A DNA stretch of 37,500 bases from Cristatella mucedo (GCA_009760855.2 WPIO01000009.1:9352501-9390000), one strand, 5' to 3'; shown: positions 10,031 to 22,109, counted from the first letter of the stretch. The notes: generated by a model not told the origin, from the letters alone. Numbers and translations: made by a program.

Positions 10031-13000
10031 ATTTATCCGGTGCTTCCGATTCCAGAATGTGCTGTATAAATGTCTTATTTTTGTTACTATTAATGTGGTG
10101 ACCTGAACTGCTTGGCGGTAGGTTGGCAGGCCAACATGAAAAGCTTCGTTACTGCTGGTGCTTCATTGTCCGGCTGTTCGCTTAGTCCATAGTTAAGCAA
10201 GAGTACTCAGCTGCCCGATCGACGTGTGAGTGATCCACAGCGGAGCATCTTCTCCTGCTAGCCGTCGAACAGAGACGGGTCAGAGATGCAGAGGTGCTGA
10301 GGTGGGTTAGAGGTCTAGGGTCGTGGCTGCCTTTTGGAGGTGTGGCTTCAGGGACAGCTTCCTTCAGGTGTGGCCCAGACATTGCTGACACTCATGCGGG
10401 CTGTCATTATACCTAAACGAGCTGAGCCATCTGTGATCTCATCTTGTGTCGGGGATCTGTCTGAGCCACTGTCAGCTTCTCTGCGCTGCTGCTCTATGCC
10501 GAAGCGCCAGCAGCAGCTCGCCAGGCCCCTTGTGTCAGCAGGCCCACTTCGATCTGGTTGAACCGGTGCCGAGGCCGGCCCCCAATCGTCTGCCATCGGC
10601 TGAGGGGTGTGTTTTTTAATGCTGTCCCACCAAGAGGGACAACAGCTGCTCGAAAGCCAGTGGCCCGTGGCGATTCAAAAGAAGCCCAACCGGCTCGCAG
10701 CTGCAATAATGTGAGGGCAAAGAGATTTGTCGACCTCGGCACAGCTCAGCTTCGTGCTTACTTCCTGTTTGCCTCGTTTACTGCAGCTGTGTGCTCAGCC
10801 AAGATCCATATAGGGGGGGGGGGTCCATTGCCACTACACGGATTGTATGTACTCCCACTATAGCTTGCAGTGTTTACTGCCATTAATGAGGTGGCTCACG
10901 AATGAATGGTCAGCAACAGGAAAACGCAATACGTGGTTCGATCCGGCCTCGGTCCTACGGCCATTGACATGCAGTTGGCCGTGGGAGTCATCACACTCAA
11001 AGCCGGCTACTGGAGTTCAAGAGGCTATTTATTCTCTTAAGTTGCCTTTGCAATGCAGCCAGCAGCACTGGCCGCGTTTGCGATTAGAAGAGTGGGCCCC
11101 AACGTCGACATTCGGCCATTGCCGAAGGTCGACGATGAAAGGGGCGCTAAACTTGGCAGGCAAGGCTCCTCTCGAAGCCATCAGCCGACACGCGAAGCAG
11201 TCAGTCCGCGGCAGCAGCAGCAGACGGCAGCGGGCCGCCCGAGCCTCGGCGCTCCGCTCTGTCTCGCCTTAGAATGGCAGCAGTCCGTCTCGAGCTGCTG
11301 CTGCTGCTTGTGCAGCTCGCATCGCTGAGCGCGAGCTGTCTACGAACGCCGAGCCTCTCCTGCTTCTCCTCCAGGCGACCGCAGCAGCCGCCGCCGCTGC
11401 GACCGCTGCTCTTCGGTCTGCTGTTGCCCAGCCCAGCCTCTGCATCGGAAAGCGAGCAGCGCATTAGGAATGGAGCGTTCGGGCTTACAAATACGGAAGC
11501 CAACCGTGGCAGGCGGGCCGGGTTTGATCTTGGGCGCTCGCCGTAGCTATCTGCATTCATACTGCTGTCGAGTACTTGTGCCTGACCGCAGCGGGCTGCC
11601 GAGTCGAGAGCACACGAATCCCTTGACAGCGATGGAACTCGGTGCACCCTCGGACAGACCTGCACACTGCACACGGAGCTTTGCCTGACTCGACTTTGAC
11701 CCAACCTTTACCCTTACCTTGCCCTGATCTGGCCCTGGTAGAGAAAACGAATAAGAAAGCGGTAACGACCGCAGGATACGTCTGCCTTACAGAGTGAGTT
11801 TCTTCAGTCGTGCACTCTATGCGTGATCGTGCAAAGGAAGACCTGACCGGCTGTACTGGCACAGACCACTAACCTAGTGCAAAAGCTTCTCTTGAATCAT
11901 CATGGCACCATTGATGCATGGGCATCATTGATGCAGACATACTTTTCCCACACCAATCAATAGCTAGAGGGTTGTGGTCAATAAAGTACTGACTAATCAA
12001 GCAGGTTTATAAATTAGTACATACTTCAGCTTTGGGGCTCTACTGAAAATCGCTTTCTCGAAGAAGCCCCAAACTTAGTCCGCAATCATTTTTTCGTTAT
12101 ACGTCCTTGGTAACTACGTTGAAAGTCCGGTATATTCTGGGGAATATGCTCGCCTGGCTCCTCAGAGACTGGCTCCCAGGTTCTTCTTACATTTTTTAAG
12201 ACGAGCATTAAAGATACGGACTTTACGAGACATTCCGCATTTCCTTTTTTGTCACAGTGCTCACTGAGAGCCTGAACCAGTTGTTGGCAGCCTTGCTATT
12301 GCATAGAAGTCAGTGGACCGCTGCAACCCAACCGTTCCAAGCCGAGTTCTTCGTCCTGACGAGTTTCTTTGCGAGTCCTTAAGACTTAATGATCTTTATC
12401 TATGTTTTGACCAAGATGCTAACTTTGACAATTGCCTCCGAGAGCCGAGGAAAAATACAACTTGGAAAAGCAACTCGAAAGCAACCGAGTCATTATCTAG
12501 AGCCGTGACAGATCGCTTGGTGAGACCTGACTTGCTGTGCATTGGCAGCACCTGCATCTTCCGGGTGGGTCTACCAGTACTTGATAGTGTCCGCCCTACC
12601 AAGAACTCGGTCCCCTGGGGCTAGTCCCTCTTTCGATAGCGAGCTTTAGCGTCCCGTTTTGCTTCGCCGTAGGCGAAGGAAACAAAGAAACTTCGCGAAA
12701 CCGCTTTGGAGGTACCACCAGTAAAGACTCCATTTTTGTGTGTCTAATGATTTTCCAGTCACAGTGGCCATACTTCACGGCACTCAGCAACTTGTTGGCA
12801 CTGGTGCGGTCCACTTTGAGGTGGACAGAGTGAGCCGTAGGCAGAGAGGGCACTTGTTCTTGTTATGAAGCAGGACGTCTTTGAGGCTTCTGAATGGTCT
12901 ATGAATAGGTGCCATTAACTCGTGTTACAAGTGACTTCTCTAGCCTCGAATAGACCAGCCACATTGTTGCAGAAGCACAGCCCATCTTGCCGACTGAAGA

Positions 13001-13484
13001 AGTGGAATACAATTGTTGACACTTTCTCTTCCTATGGCGGTATTATCTACACGGTCGCTTCTGTGAAATCGGAATCGGAATCTGCACTATTTTCATCGCT
13101 GTCTCGTCCTCTCTGCCCTCTCTCTCCTGTAGATGGTTGATTATTCTCCGGAGGAGCGAGACAGAGGAGCTCAAAGCAGCGTAGTACTGTGGTACTGTGG
13201 TACTGGCGCGATGGATGGACGCATGCATGTGCGGATACCTTAAGGGAGGCTCGCTCTGACCGGTTGAACATTTAGAACGGTTCACCAACGCAGAAGTAGC
13301 AGCTGCTTAAGTTGTCAGTCAATTCACACCAAATTATTGGCCTCGAAAACTTCAAGTGTCTCGTTTACACTCTATCAGCTTGTAACATACCAGAATAATA
13401 TAAAACATGACAGTTCACTTTATTTCCTGATATTGTGCAAGAAAGTCCATCTAGCGAGCAGCAATTGCTCACCTTGCCTTTAAG
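10031..13484. other. Intron 1 sequence without a supported gene
   Basis: I see no domain, RNA gene or clear mobile element. A frame at 11274-11546 begins like a signal peptide (Leu-rich) but sits in CAG/CTG-rich DNA with no supporting splice pattern. A frame at 12313-12624 contains LYLCFD, as in family A LINEs, but too little else to call it. Confidence 0.45.
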
Positions 13485-13711
13485 ATTTCTCTCTCGGTGT
13501 TCGCAGGTGAGATGAGGTGCGCTGAGCTTGCCTTGATCCCTGATAGCTATGCCGAAGTATGCTTTGCAGACCTCACGCATCTTAGCAAATGCTTTTACAA
13601 AGAAACTCTCTGCTGCTGTCTTGGTAAATTGTCCGAACACGTAGCGAAACTTAGCAGCAGCAGCGCCTGGATTCGGCAAATTCGGTGAAATGTATGCCGA
13701 TGCTTGCTTAG

Positions 13712-13843
13712 CAGTGTGGAGCCCGAAATCAGCGGCATCGACCCGAAGGTGCTGCAGCAGCTCGCAGATGACAGCGTGGACGCAGAGATCATCAAGGACG
13801 AGCTCCGTCACCTGTCCCTGGCTGGCACTGTCGCTGCTACTAC
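13712..13843 (+). CDS. HVCN1-like: Hv1-like gene, exon 2 (cytoplasmic N-terminus)
   Basis: The frame reads SVEPEISGIDPKVLQQLADD and continues to ...LAGTVAAT, with an acidic, helix-prone character typical of a cytoplasmic N-terminus. It spans about residues 11-55 of the model. The donor TAC|GTAAGT at 13844 is near consensus. The two trailing bases AC join G of the next exon to give Thr, then LRERL, the start of the S1 exon, so phase 2 agrees on both sides. The acceptor TTAG|CAG is a tandem NAGNAG site; using the second AG (exon from 13715) removes one serine and keeps the frame. The pyrimidine tract before it is weak. Hv1 N-termini are poorly conserved, so there is no family match here; the support is splice phase and position. 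Confidence 0.58.
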
Positions 13844-15041
13844 GTAAGTGCATCGGATGCCCTGCCAGCTTCCGTGGGTAGCAGCCTAGCGAGTCGCCCG
13901 AGCCGCCGCCGCCGCTCGGTCTCTAGCAGCGACAGCGGCCACAGCCCAGACCGGCGTTCGTCATTCTAACTCCGCAATGTGCTGTGCGAAATGTCTGAAT
14001 AGGTTTGTAGGCTTTAGCCGACATGTTAACTCGTCGGCGGGGCATGCTGCATCCCGTTTGTGCTGTGCGCTCGCGCTAGCGATCGGTACTCAGCTTGCAG
14101 CGTCTCTTCGAGGCCGCAATTCAGTCGCGGTTAGACGGCAGATGGTAGCTCCATCCTGCAGCCGGTACTTTATTTGCCCATTAAGTGTGACTCATATACG
14201 GGTCTGTACTGCCAAGCGCAGTCCCTGACCTGCCACGTGCCGATTGGCATGTGCAGTATCTATGCTAATGCGTATTATGGTCCACAGCTGTGCGAGTTCC
14301 TGCGGCTTCATTAGCCTGTTGCAGCCGGAAACTTGCCTCGTCGCCATTACGCAGATGTATACGGATGCGTAATTGGAATATTTCGGGCCAGATTAAATAT
14401 GTAGATCTGCAAGTGCATCGGAGTAAGCTAGAAAAGTTGACGGCCAGGTCGTGGGTTCGAGCCATGCAGCTCGCTTGCTCGCTGCTAGCAGGGTGAGAGC
14501 GGTATAACTGGCAACGCCTGAATAGGCCAAACTTCACATGTACACTCGATTTTCTCCCAAATTTTCGAACTCTGGTTTTTCTTGGCCTAGTCGTGAATGC
14601 AGTAAATGCTCGGAGAGCCTGGCGAAGGTACTCGCAGATAGAAGATACTCGCGGATAGAAGATACTCGCATATCGAAGATACTCGCAGATAGATCGCTTA
14701 TATTGTCGAACGAGTAGCAGCCTGCTCTGCCTTCGACTGGCTGCCAGAGTTGCCATGTATAGCGATACGTGCTTTATTTGCCACGAAGGCTACGAAGCAA
14801 AGACAGCTTCATTTTTCGAGTCTTTTCGAGAGTTTCTTTCTTTCTTTCTTCGAGAGTTTCTTTCAGGTCATCCCATTTGCTGTCACAAGCCGGCTTGCAT
14901 TTTGCCAGTCTCGCCTAGCTTATATTCTCAAAGCTACCGAATATACCGCCTAGCTTATATTGTCGAAGGCTTTGCGCTTTCATAATCGCGTTGAGTCACG
15001 ACACACCGTCTTTCGTGCAAGGGCAGCAGCTGCAGCAGCAC

Positions 15042-15046
<5 letters not shown>
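13844..15046. other. Intron 2 start: no gene; SINE-like B box near 14450
   Basis: Around 14445-14470 the sequence GGTCGTGGGTTCGAGCC contains a B-box-like RNA polymerase III signal, as in the SINE copies below, but the rest of the element is too decayed to delimit. Short ATACTCGCAGATAGAAG-type direct repeats occur at about 14630-14695. Nothing else is seen. Confidence 0.45.

Positions 15047-15133
<87 letters not shown>
15047..15133. repeat. (GA)n microsatellite
   Basis: A pure GA run of about 43 copies directly precedes the SINE at 15145. Confidence 0.98.
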
Positions 15134-15135
<2 letters not shown>

Positions 15136-15144
15136 TGAGAGTGC

Positions 15145-15280
15145 CTGGCGAGAGCACCTGACCCTTGAAAGGTGCTCTCGCCTTTGACGACCGAGGTCGT
15201 GAGCTCGAACTCTGCAGTAGATGTGAAGCGCCTGGGTATATGTTAAGTTTTCTTAAGGAGCTATATAAAAAAATATGTTC
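15145..15280 (+). mobile_element. tRNA-derived SINE with LINE family A-like tail
   Basis: The head GGTGCTCTCGCCTTTGACGA, then CCGAGGTCGTGAGCTCGAACTC, holds a degenerate B box. It aligns with the minus-strand copy at 33215-33335. The tail TGTGAAGCGCCTGGGTATAT, then GTTAAGTTTTCTTAAGGAGC, resembles the family A LINE 3' end (TGTAAAGCGCCTAGA...AAGTTCTCTGAGGGCGC). A head from tRNA and a tail shared with a LINE is the usual SINE design. Confidence 0.65.
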
Positions 15281-15879
15281 TGTGTAAGTAGCAAGCTGGA
15301 CCTCACAGGCGCCCGACAGAAGTTACTCTTGAGCTTGGAACTCTTGGAAGCATGGCTATAGAATCGTAGAAGGAAGTGAGTTTTGCAGGCGACTGCCGAT
15401 CGAAGTCAATATCGCCTCTTCCTGCCAAGTTAAATCGATTGTCTGCTCGAGAATTTCCTGAGTGTTCCGCTTCAAGGAGTTGTGCCATAAGCAGAAGAAA
15501 ATCGTAGGATTGTTAAGAGGCTGAAGATGTAAAACCCAAATTTATTTTACGCACCCTAACTCTCGAAATCATGCATGGACCGCGAACAAACTACGTTTGG
15601 TAGAATCCGCGGGGTCGATGATGACCAGCCTAGTTTTAGCACCGCTACAAAGCCGAAAAGCTTCGAAATTCATTTTATCAGAATAGCACAGGATAAAGCA
15701 TCCACGTCTGCGGGCGTGCATTTCGGCAAGCACGTCGGGTGCATCATTCGAGGTGCGCACGCTCAGGCCTCGTGCAGATTCTGAGTCCTGCTGCAGAGGA
15801 CGCTAAAGCTGGCAGTGAAGCCGCAGCCGATTGCTCGAGGTATCTTCTCATCGAACGAGGCTTTCACTTCATTCACTTC

Positions 15880-16805
15880 TCATCAAACTAGGCTTTCACT
15901 TCTATGTGGATGACCCCAAGTTGTACCTTTGCTTTGATCTCTCACAGCCTTCGAACACCTCGGATTCACTCAACTCACTTGCTGCATGTATAGATGACAT
16001 CCGCACATGGATGGCAGCAAATTTTCTAAAACTAAACGATGATAAAACTAACTTACTCGTTATGGGCAAACCCTGTGTGATTCAGAAATTGGAAAGGCTG
16101 ACGCTCAAAATTGGCTCCGCCAGCATATCTCCAGTTGAACTAGCTCGAAATTTAGGTGTCATGTTCCAAAGTGACCTCTCGTTAGACAACCACATCAGTT
16201 CCACAGTCAAGTCTGCCTACTTTCAGCTACATAACATCGCTAAAATTCGAGCTTGTTTAGATAAGGATACCACGTCTAAGTTGGTCCATGCATTTGTAAC
16301 ATCCCGTCTTGATTTCTGTAACTCACTGCTCGCTGGCCTACCGGCATGAGCAATCAGGCGATTACAGATGGTGGAAAACTCCGTAGCTAGGCTTGACTGT
16401 CGCGAGCGTCGCAGTTTCCACATCACACCACTTCTCGCCGACCTGCACTGGCTACCAGTCAAGCAACGGATCGACTTCAAGGTCTTGTCGCTCACTTTTA
16501 GGTCACTTCATTCTTTGGCCCCAGCCTATCTCTCAGATCTACTCCCCCAGCAGGCCAAGCATCGTACCACCCACTTATTGGAATCCAACAGTTTACCAAT
16601 ACCTCGTACAAACCTCAAATCCTTTGGAGACCGTGCATTTAGTTCGTATGCTCCCAAAGCCTGGAACTCCCTCCCGACTTGTGTCAGAACATCCCCTGAC
16701 TTGACCACATTTAAAAAGAACTTAAAAACACACGTACTTAGGACAGCATTTAGTGGGTCCCTGTGATTCGTCCTTGATGTGCTTATGCGTGCTGACACTG
16801 TGCAT
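15880..16805 (+). pseudogene. LINE family A copy, ORF2 C-terminal part, 5' segment of an interrupted copy
   Basis: The segment encodes part of a CR1/L2/Jockey-type reverse transcriptase, starting at the catalytic motif (GFHFYVDDPKLYLCFD) and continuing through FLKLNDDKTNLLVMG, SDLSLDNH and the conserved tail (HWLPVKQRIDFKVLSLTFRS, GDRAFSSYAPKAWNSLP) to a stop after FSGSL. There is at least one internal stop (after LLAGLPA, 16347). The 3' UTR starts and is cut at 16805 by the family B insertion; it resumes at 19727. The copy is 5' truncated, as most LINE copies are, and lies sense-oriented in intron 2. Confidence 0.88.
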
Positions 16806-19720
16806 TTTTGCTTACCAAAACCTGGATGATGCCTTGTTCCAGTAGCTGTATTTCCGAGACCACTCCACCCGGGTTCTCATTCTATCAGTCCATGCGTTCT
16901 AACAAGGTTGGTGGCGGGGTTGCAATTGTTGTTCGCGAATCGTTTGGCTATAAAATGCGTAGTTTCTCGCATGGGTCATCGTTTGAATTGGTTGCTATCA
17001 GGTCTTCATCAAAGACAATGCCTCTCACCGTCGTGATATACCGGCCTCCTTCTGCCTGTCTAAACTTGTTTATAGAGGAGTTTTCAGAGTTCCTCGCTAA
17101 AATATTTGTGTGTGACAGGCCAGTTACTGATTATAGGAGACTTCAATATTCACGTTGACAACCCTAGCAACAGCCAGGTTCGCTCATTTCTTGACTGTCT
17201 GGAGAATTTTGGTTTGGCCCAACACGTTAATCATAGCACCCACGTCGGTGGCCACATTCTAGATCTCGTGATCACTAAGGATGTCCTGCCCACTGACTTT
17301 GTGGTGTGCCCACTGACCCTCTCAGATCATTGTTCGGTCTCGTTTACTGTTCCTGCTCCCTCGTACGTGCAGGGCAATGTCGAATTTGCCAAACGACGTA
17401 ACTTACAAAGCATTGACATGGACAAGTTTTTGAAATCTGTTTGTGATGCAGGCCTTCTTGATCTGCATTCAGACTCGACCGGCAGCCTCGATACCCTCAC
17501 TGATGCGATGAACATGACACTCAGGAGTGCTCTTGACAAGCATGCTCCCGTTTGCTCTATCCGTGTTCAAAGTCGTCAGATTCCTTTCAATTTACAAAAA
17601 ACTCCTTAGGATGCGCCGGGTTAAGCTCAGGCTAGAACGTCGTTTCAAGAAATCGAGGTCTGAGGCAGATCTAGTCAATTACAAAGACTTCCTTCGAGTT
17701 TACATCCGAAAGCTTAAAAAGCCAGGGCTTCTTTTTACATTAGAAAGCTGAATTCCTGCCAGTCGGACACTAAACAGATTTATAAGACAGTAAACCATTT
17801 GCTGGCCAATGCTGTCAGGTCTGACTCTCTAGATATTACGGGCTCAGCCGAAAAGTTTTCAGCCTTCTTTACGGAAAAAATTGTGCACATTCGTGCCTCC
17901 ATTAAGACCCCTCCGACCAAAGCAATCGCCGTTCCTCAACCTGTGACCTTCCTTAAAAGGTTCTCCGATGTTTCTGCCTGTGATGTGGCTGCCTTAACAA
18001 GGTCTAGCAAAAAGAGCTCGTCTCCTGAAGACCCTATACCTTCATCTCTGTGGTCTTCACTAGCAGACCAACTTAGCCCTGCCATAACCAAGATTTTTAA
18101 TGCTTCTTTGGGAAAAGGGGTCGTCCCCAACTCCTTCAAATTGGCAATCGTTAGACCTATTCTTAAAAAGCCCGGATTAGACACAGAGGTCCTAGCAAAC
18201 TATTGTCCAGTTTCCCTTCTTTCGTTCTTATGAAAGATTCTTGAAAAAATTGTTGCTAAGCAGCTAGTTGAACATATTGAAAATAATGGAATGTCAGAAA
18301 CATTTCGATCAGGGTTCAAGAGGCAGCACTCCACTGAAACTGCTCTCCACCGTGTTAACAATGACATTCTACATGGCAAAGACGACGGGAATGTCACTGC
18401 CCTAGCTCTGCTAGATCTGTCTGCTGCCTTCGACCCCATTGATCACGAAGTTCTGCATGAATGACTGAGAACAATGATCGGTCTGGCAGACGAAGCACTG
18501 GCGTGATTTAAATCATACTTGTCTGATCGTGTTCAATCCGTGTCGTGTGGGGGTCAGGTTTCAGACACGAGAAGGGTCACCTGTGGAGTCCCTCAAGGGT
18601 CTGTACTCGGTCCCTTGCTGTTCTCCATTTATACACAGCCTCTGGGAAAAGTGATTAAGGCCCATGGAATAGGATTTCACTTCTATGCTGACGGTACTCA
18701 GTTGTATTTTTCATTTAAACCGTCGGAATCTGCTGCAGCAACTGAGAAACTGAATGCTTGCCTTGCCGATATTCGATCCTGGATGTAGGAAAACTTCCTG
18801 AAATTAAATGACGATAAAACCGAACTGCTGCTCATAGGACACCCTAAGCGTGTGGCTGGATTAAAAGGCTTTACTGTTCTAATAAGTAATGCTATTGTGT
18901 GACCTTCGCCACGTGCTCGTTATTTAGGTGTCGTGTTCGACAGCTGCCTCAATTTCAAAAGCTTCATTCAGAAGACTGACTCTACAGCTAGCCATCACAT
19001 CTGATCCCTATCCAAGATTAGAAGCTGTCTCCCACAGTGGCTTGTAAAAAATTTAACTAGCTCTTTAGTTCTGTCGTGGCTTGATTATTGTAATTCTCTT
19101 TTGGCTGGGCTACCAAAGAAAGCTATTATGCCACTACAGCGGACTATGAATATGGCTGCAAGGCTGGTCTTCAAGTCCCAGCGGTTTGAGCACGTGTCAC
19201 CTTTGCTGAAAGAGCTAGGATGGTTGCCGGTTGAGCAAAGGATACAGAGCAAAGTTCTTACGCTGACCCACAAGGCCCACCACGGCTTGGCTCCTTCGTA
19301 CCTAGCTGAACTGCTGCATCAGTTTCAGCCTGTTCATGCCCTGAGGTCCTGTGTGGACAGTAAATTAGTTGTCCCACTCCTCCGCTTAAAGACAGTTGGC
19401 GACAGAAGCTTTAGCTCTGCAGGTCTTAGACTGTGGAACTCGCTCCCACAATTCTTACGCAACGACAACTACTCTCCTACTGCCGACTATGGCACATCTT
19501 TTTCAGCGGTCCTGAGCTGCTACTTCTATGCTACTCACTACCTCAACTGCTCTCCTGACTCTGCTATGCTTCCCACTTTCTCTTTGTTGAGTGAGACGAA
19601 GTCTGTTGGCTACCGAATGCGTACCGAAAGCCGCTTAGGCTGTGAGTGGGCTATACAAAACTCTCCTGCGTAACACCCACATGGTCTTTATGACTTTGTG
19701 GAGTTACAGACGGAGATACA
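16806..19720 (+). pseudogene. LINE family B copy (endonuclease + reverse transcriptase), nested in family A
   Basis: The order is endonuclease then reverse transcriptase. Endonuclease motifs are GGGVAIVVRESF, VIYRPPS, IGDFNIHVDNP and SDHCSVSF, with a frameshift near 17140. The reverse transcriptase shows ILKKPGLD, FRSGFKRQHSTETAL, LLDLSAAFDPIDH, GVPQGSVLGPLLFSIYTQPL, and HFYADGTQLYFSF, where the catalytic YADD has become YADG. Several in-frame stops are TGA or TAG at former Trp/Arg-type positions (for example 18231, 18462, 18786, 18899). The C-terminus has GWLPVEQRIQSKVL and GDRSFSSAGLRLWNSLPQ. The 3' end is ...GTTACAGACGGAGATACA. It starts inside the endonuclease, so it is 5' truncated. It is inactive. 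Confidence 0.9.
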
Positions 19721-19925
19721 GTGCATGCTGCCACTAACCAGATTTGCATGCTGACCCTGTGCTTGTCACCCTTAACCATGTTATTCATGTTGCTTATTAA
19801 GCATGATATTACTCACCATTCAATCGCCCTTCCCTTTGCAGCAAATGTAAAGCGCCTAGAAAGAGATTGAGTTCTCTGAGGGCGCTTTATCAAGTGCATT
19901 ATTATTATTATTATCATTATAATCG
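19721..19925 (+). mobile_element. LINE family A copy, 3' UTR and (ATT)n tail (continuation of 15880-16805)
   Basis: Beginning with the duplicated GTGCAT, the sequence continues GCTGCCACTAACCAGATTTG and ends in AAAGCGCCTAGAAAGAGATT, GAGGGCGCTTTATCAAGTG and ATTATTATTATTATC. It matches the uninterrupted copy at 30405-30614. Confidence 0.92.
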
Positions 19926-20408
19926 AAATGAAGTTTGTTATTATACAGCCGCAGCATTGACCTGTGAAAAGGCAGTGAAGCCGCACCGCTAGGTCTACAT
20001 CTGAAGAATAGATTGGATAGACTACTGAAATGACTGAGCCGGTGCGACCCTTACTGACCACTGGTTTCAAGGATCGTCGGATCAACACCACGGATGAGAA
20101 GGCGTGTTTTTTGCTGCTGACCTGCGGTATCAGTTTACGGTGTTGAGTGCTACATTATTCCGAACGAGAGGTTTACTCTAGGAATAGAAGTAGCTAGCAG
20201 ATTTGTTATGCCACCCCCAATTCGCCTACATTTCGTCGCAAGCCTAATCAGAACTTCTATTTTTGCCCAGGCGATTTGTCGATTCGTCAGCGCTGATGAC
20301 GAAACATTGAACGCAAAGTGTTGCCATTTATTGCCTTGCAGATCGCCTCTATTTGCGGCCCCGTCTTGGCTGGCTGCTACTGGCTGCACACCTCGCTTCC
20401 TATTTTAG

Positions 20409-20533
20409 GCTCAGAGAAAGACTCGTCCTAATCCTACGGCGCGGCTCTACGGAGGCTGTCAAGCTGTCGCTAATTTTACTCGATGTAATAATCATATTGG
20501 CTGTTATAATTTTGGACATATACATCGTAGAAG
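20409..20533 (+). CDS. HVCN1-like: Hv1-like gene, exon 3 (transmembrane segment S1)
   Basis: The exon starts after a pyrimidine-rich acceptor (CCTATTTTAG|G) and ends at the donor G|GTGGGT. It encodes LRERLVLILRRG and then a hydrophobic helix, about residues 74-95, with the core LILLDVIIILAVIILDIY. This matches the S1 helix of Hv1 proteins. D80 sits at the place of human D112, the selectivity-filter aspartate, and D91 at D123. Human E119 is replaced by valine (V87). The LRxRL start also resembles the sequence before S1 in the family. Phase 2 in and phase 1 out agree with both neighbours. A family A LINE fragment lies only 47 bases downstream in the intron. Confidence 0.85.
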
Positions 20534-20580
20534 GTGGGTACGGATTTTTCGCACTGCTAACCGTAGCGCTCTGTGCTGGT

Positions 20581-20752
20581 TAATAATAATAATAATACAT
20601 TTGATAAAGCGCCCTCAGAGAACTCAATCTGTTTCTAGGCGCTTTACAATTGCTGCAAAGGAAGCACGATCGAGTGGTTAGTGGTGGTAGCGTGCTCAAT
20701 AAACAAAAAGAATAATATGGTTAGAGGTGACATGCACAGGGTCAGCATACAG
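20581..20752 (-). mobile_element. LINE family A, 5'-truncated 3' tail, minus strand
   Basis: Read on the minus strand, it is the family A 3' UTR: ATGCTGACCCTGTGCATGTC, then TGTAAAGCGCCTAGAAACAG, GAGGGCGCTTTATCAAATG and (ATT)n. It lies 47 bases downstream of the S1 exon donor in intron 3. Confidence 0.88.
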
Positions 20753-20901
20753 GGAAAGGGCCATTTTAAATCTATCGTGAAAGGAAACCTGATGGAATGT
20801 CGTCGCACATTTCTTCGACAAACGAACTGCGCGTCTAGATGGGTCTTGGGAATGAGCCTTAACTGTCACCCCCCAACGGCAGAGAAGGAGAGACAGGGAG
20901 A

Positions 20902-20903
<2 letters not shown>

Positions 20904-20995
<92 letters not shown>
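20904..20995. repeat. (GA)n microsatellite, intron 3
   Basis: A GA run of about 45 copies, preceded by an imperfect GA-rich stretch from 20881. Confidence 0.98.
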
Positions 20996-20997
<2 letters not shown>

Positions 20998-21179
20998 TAA
21001 AAGGGCATGCTTAAGTCAAGTGCGTGACATCCAGGAGGTTGAGCTTCGATTACTCTCTCTTCTTCGCTTCTTCGAAGCAACTGTTGACCGTGCGGTTGAA
21101 CGCGTGGCGACCTATATGTTATGTGTACTCGTTTTAGAGCCTTCCAAGAGCTAGTTTGCATATTCTGATCCGCGGGATC

Positions 21180-21510
21180 GCGGTTCGAAGTGTCCGTGCC
21201 AGATTCTTGGCCTCCAAGGAGACAGCGAATTCCGTTCTTACGCTTGCAAAGCCTGGGACACGGAATCGACTGGCAGTACTAAAATCCCTAACTTGACATA
21301 AAACGAATCTAAAAACCACCTGATCATCACAATATTTGCTCCGTCCGCGTGAATTATCCTACCCGTGCTTACGCGTGCTACAATTCAGCATGGTTATCAT
21401 CATTTTATCATAGCGAAGTAGTTCATGTGTTTATATTCCATGCTATTGTGTAAAAATATCCAGCACGATATTTAGTTCTCTGAGACTGCTATGCATTTTT
21501 AGTAATGTTT
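21180..21510 (+). pseudogene. LINE family A-related fragment, decayed
   Basis: GDSEFRSYACKAWDTE aligns with GDRAFSSYAPKAWNSLP of the intact-looking copies. It is followed by a stop, then GTGCTTACGCGTGCT, as in the family A 3' UTR, and TTTAGTTCTCTGAGACTGCT, as in its tail. Confidence 0.55.
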
Positions 21511-22109
21511 GTTCATGTAAATACGGCTGCCACCAGGCTGCATGTACGCACGTGGACCCCCACTGCCGGGATCCTAGCTAACAAATCTTTTTAAACTCCT
21601 TGCTTTATAAGGTAGCTGGCGGTACATCGATACATCAACAATTCATCAAAATACGTTAGTTCTTTTTCAGCCGCAATGAACATTACGTGAAAACTCTTAA
21701 ATGTTTCCCAACTCTTGCGGCGAATTGTGTCAATAAGTTCAGAAAGTACGGTTCTCACGAGCCAAACGTTCAACGAACCATGTTCAAAGCATCAGCAGCA
21801 GCAGCGGCAGCAGGTTAGAAATAAAGACGCAGCTAATAATTTCCTCAGTGCTAGCGGCAAACTCCTGCACCGCAGATAAGCTAGCATCGCTGCAATTAGC
21901 AGTTACGAAGTGCAGCATACTTACAACGCGCGCATACGCATGAGGTTTTTTTATTGCTTCCGATGGAACGAGCAGACGAACTGGCCGCAGGCATCCAGTG
22001 CGTCCGCAGTGCAGCTGCTGCTGCTGCAGTTTGAGATTTCCGCCGAGAACAATTTCAGCCTCGCTCTCGTTTGTGTGTTGCGTTTGCACGATTTCAATTT
22101 ATCTTGTAG
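21511..22109. other. Intron 3 remainder, nothing recognised
   Basis: AT-rich to mixed sequence with a GCA/CAG-rich patch near 21790-21815 and its complement near 22015-22030. No gene or mobile element is seen. Confidence 0.5.

Noticed and set aside
11274-11546. ORF starting MAAVRLELLLLLVQLASLSA, like a signal peptide
   Set aside because: The Leu run comes from a CTG-type repeat, the rest is low complexity, and no donor or homologue could be seen. It also cannot be joined in phase to the channel exons with confidence.
13365-13853. 162-codon minus-strand ORF opposite exon 2 of the channel gene
   Set aside because: No domain recognised, no splice or promoter context, and it is antisense to a better-supported exon. 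A chance ORF is likelier.
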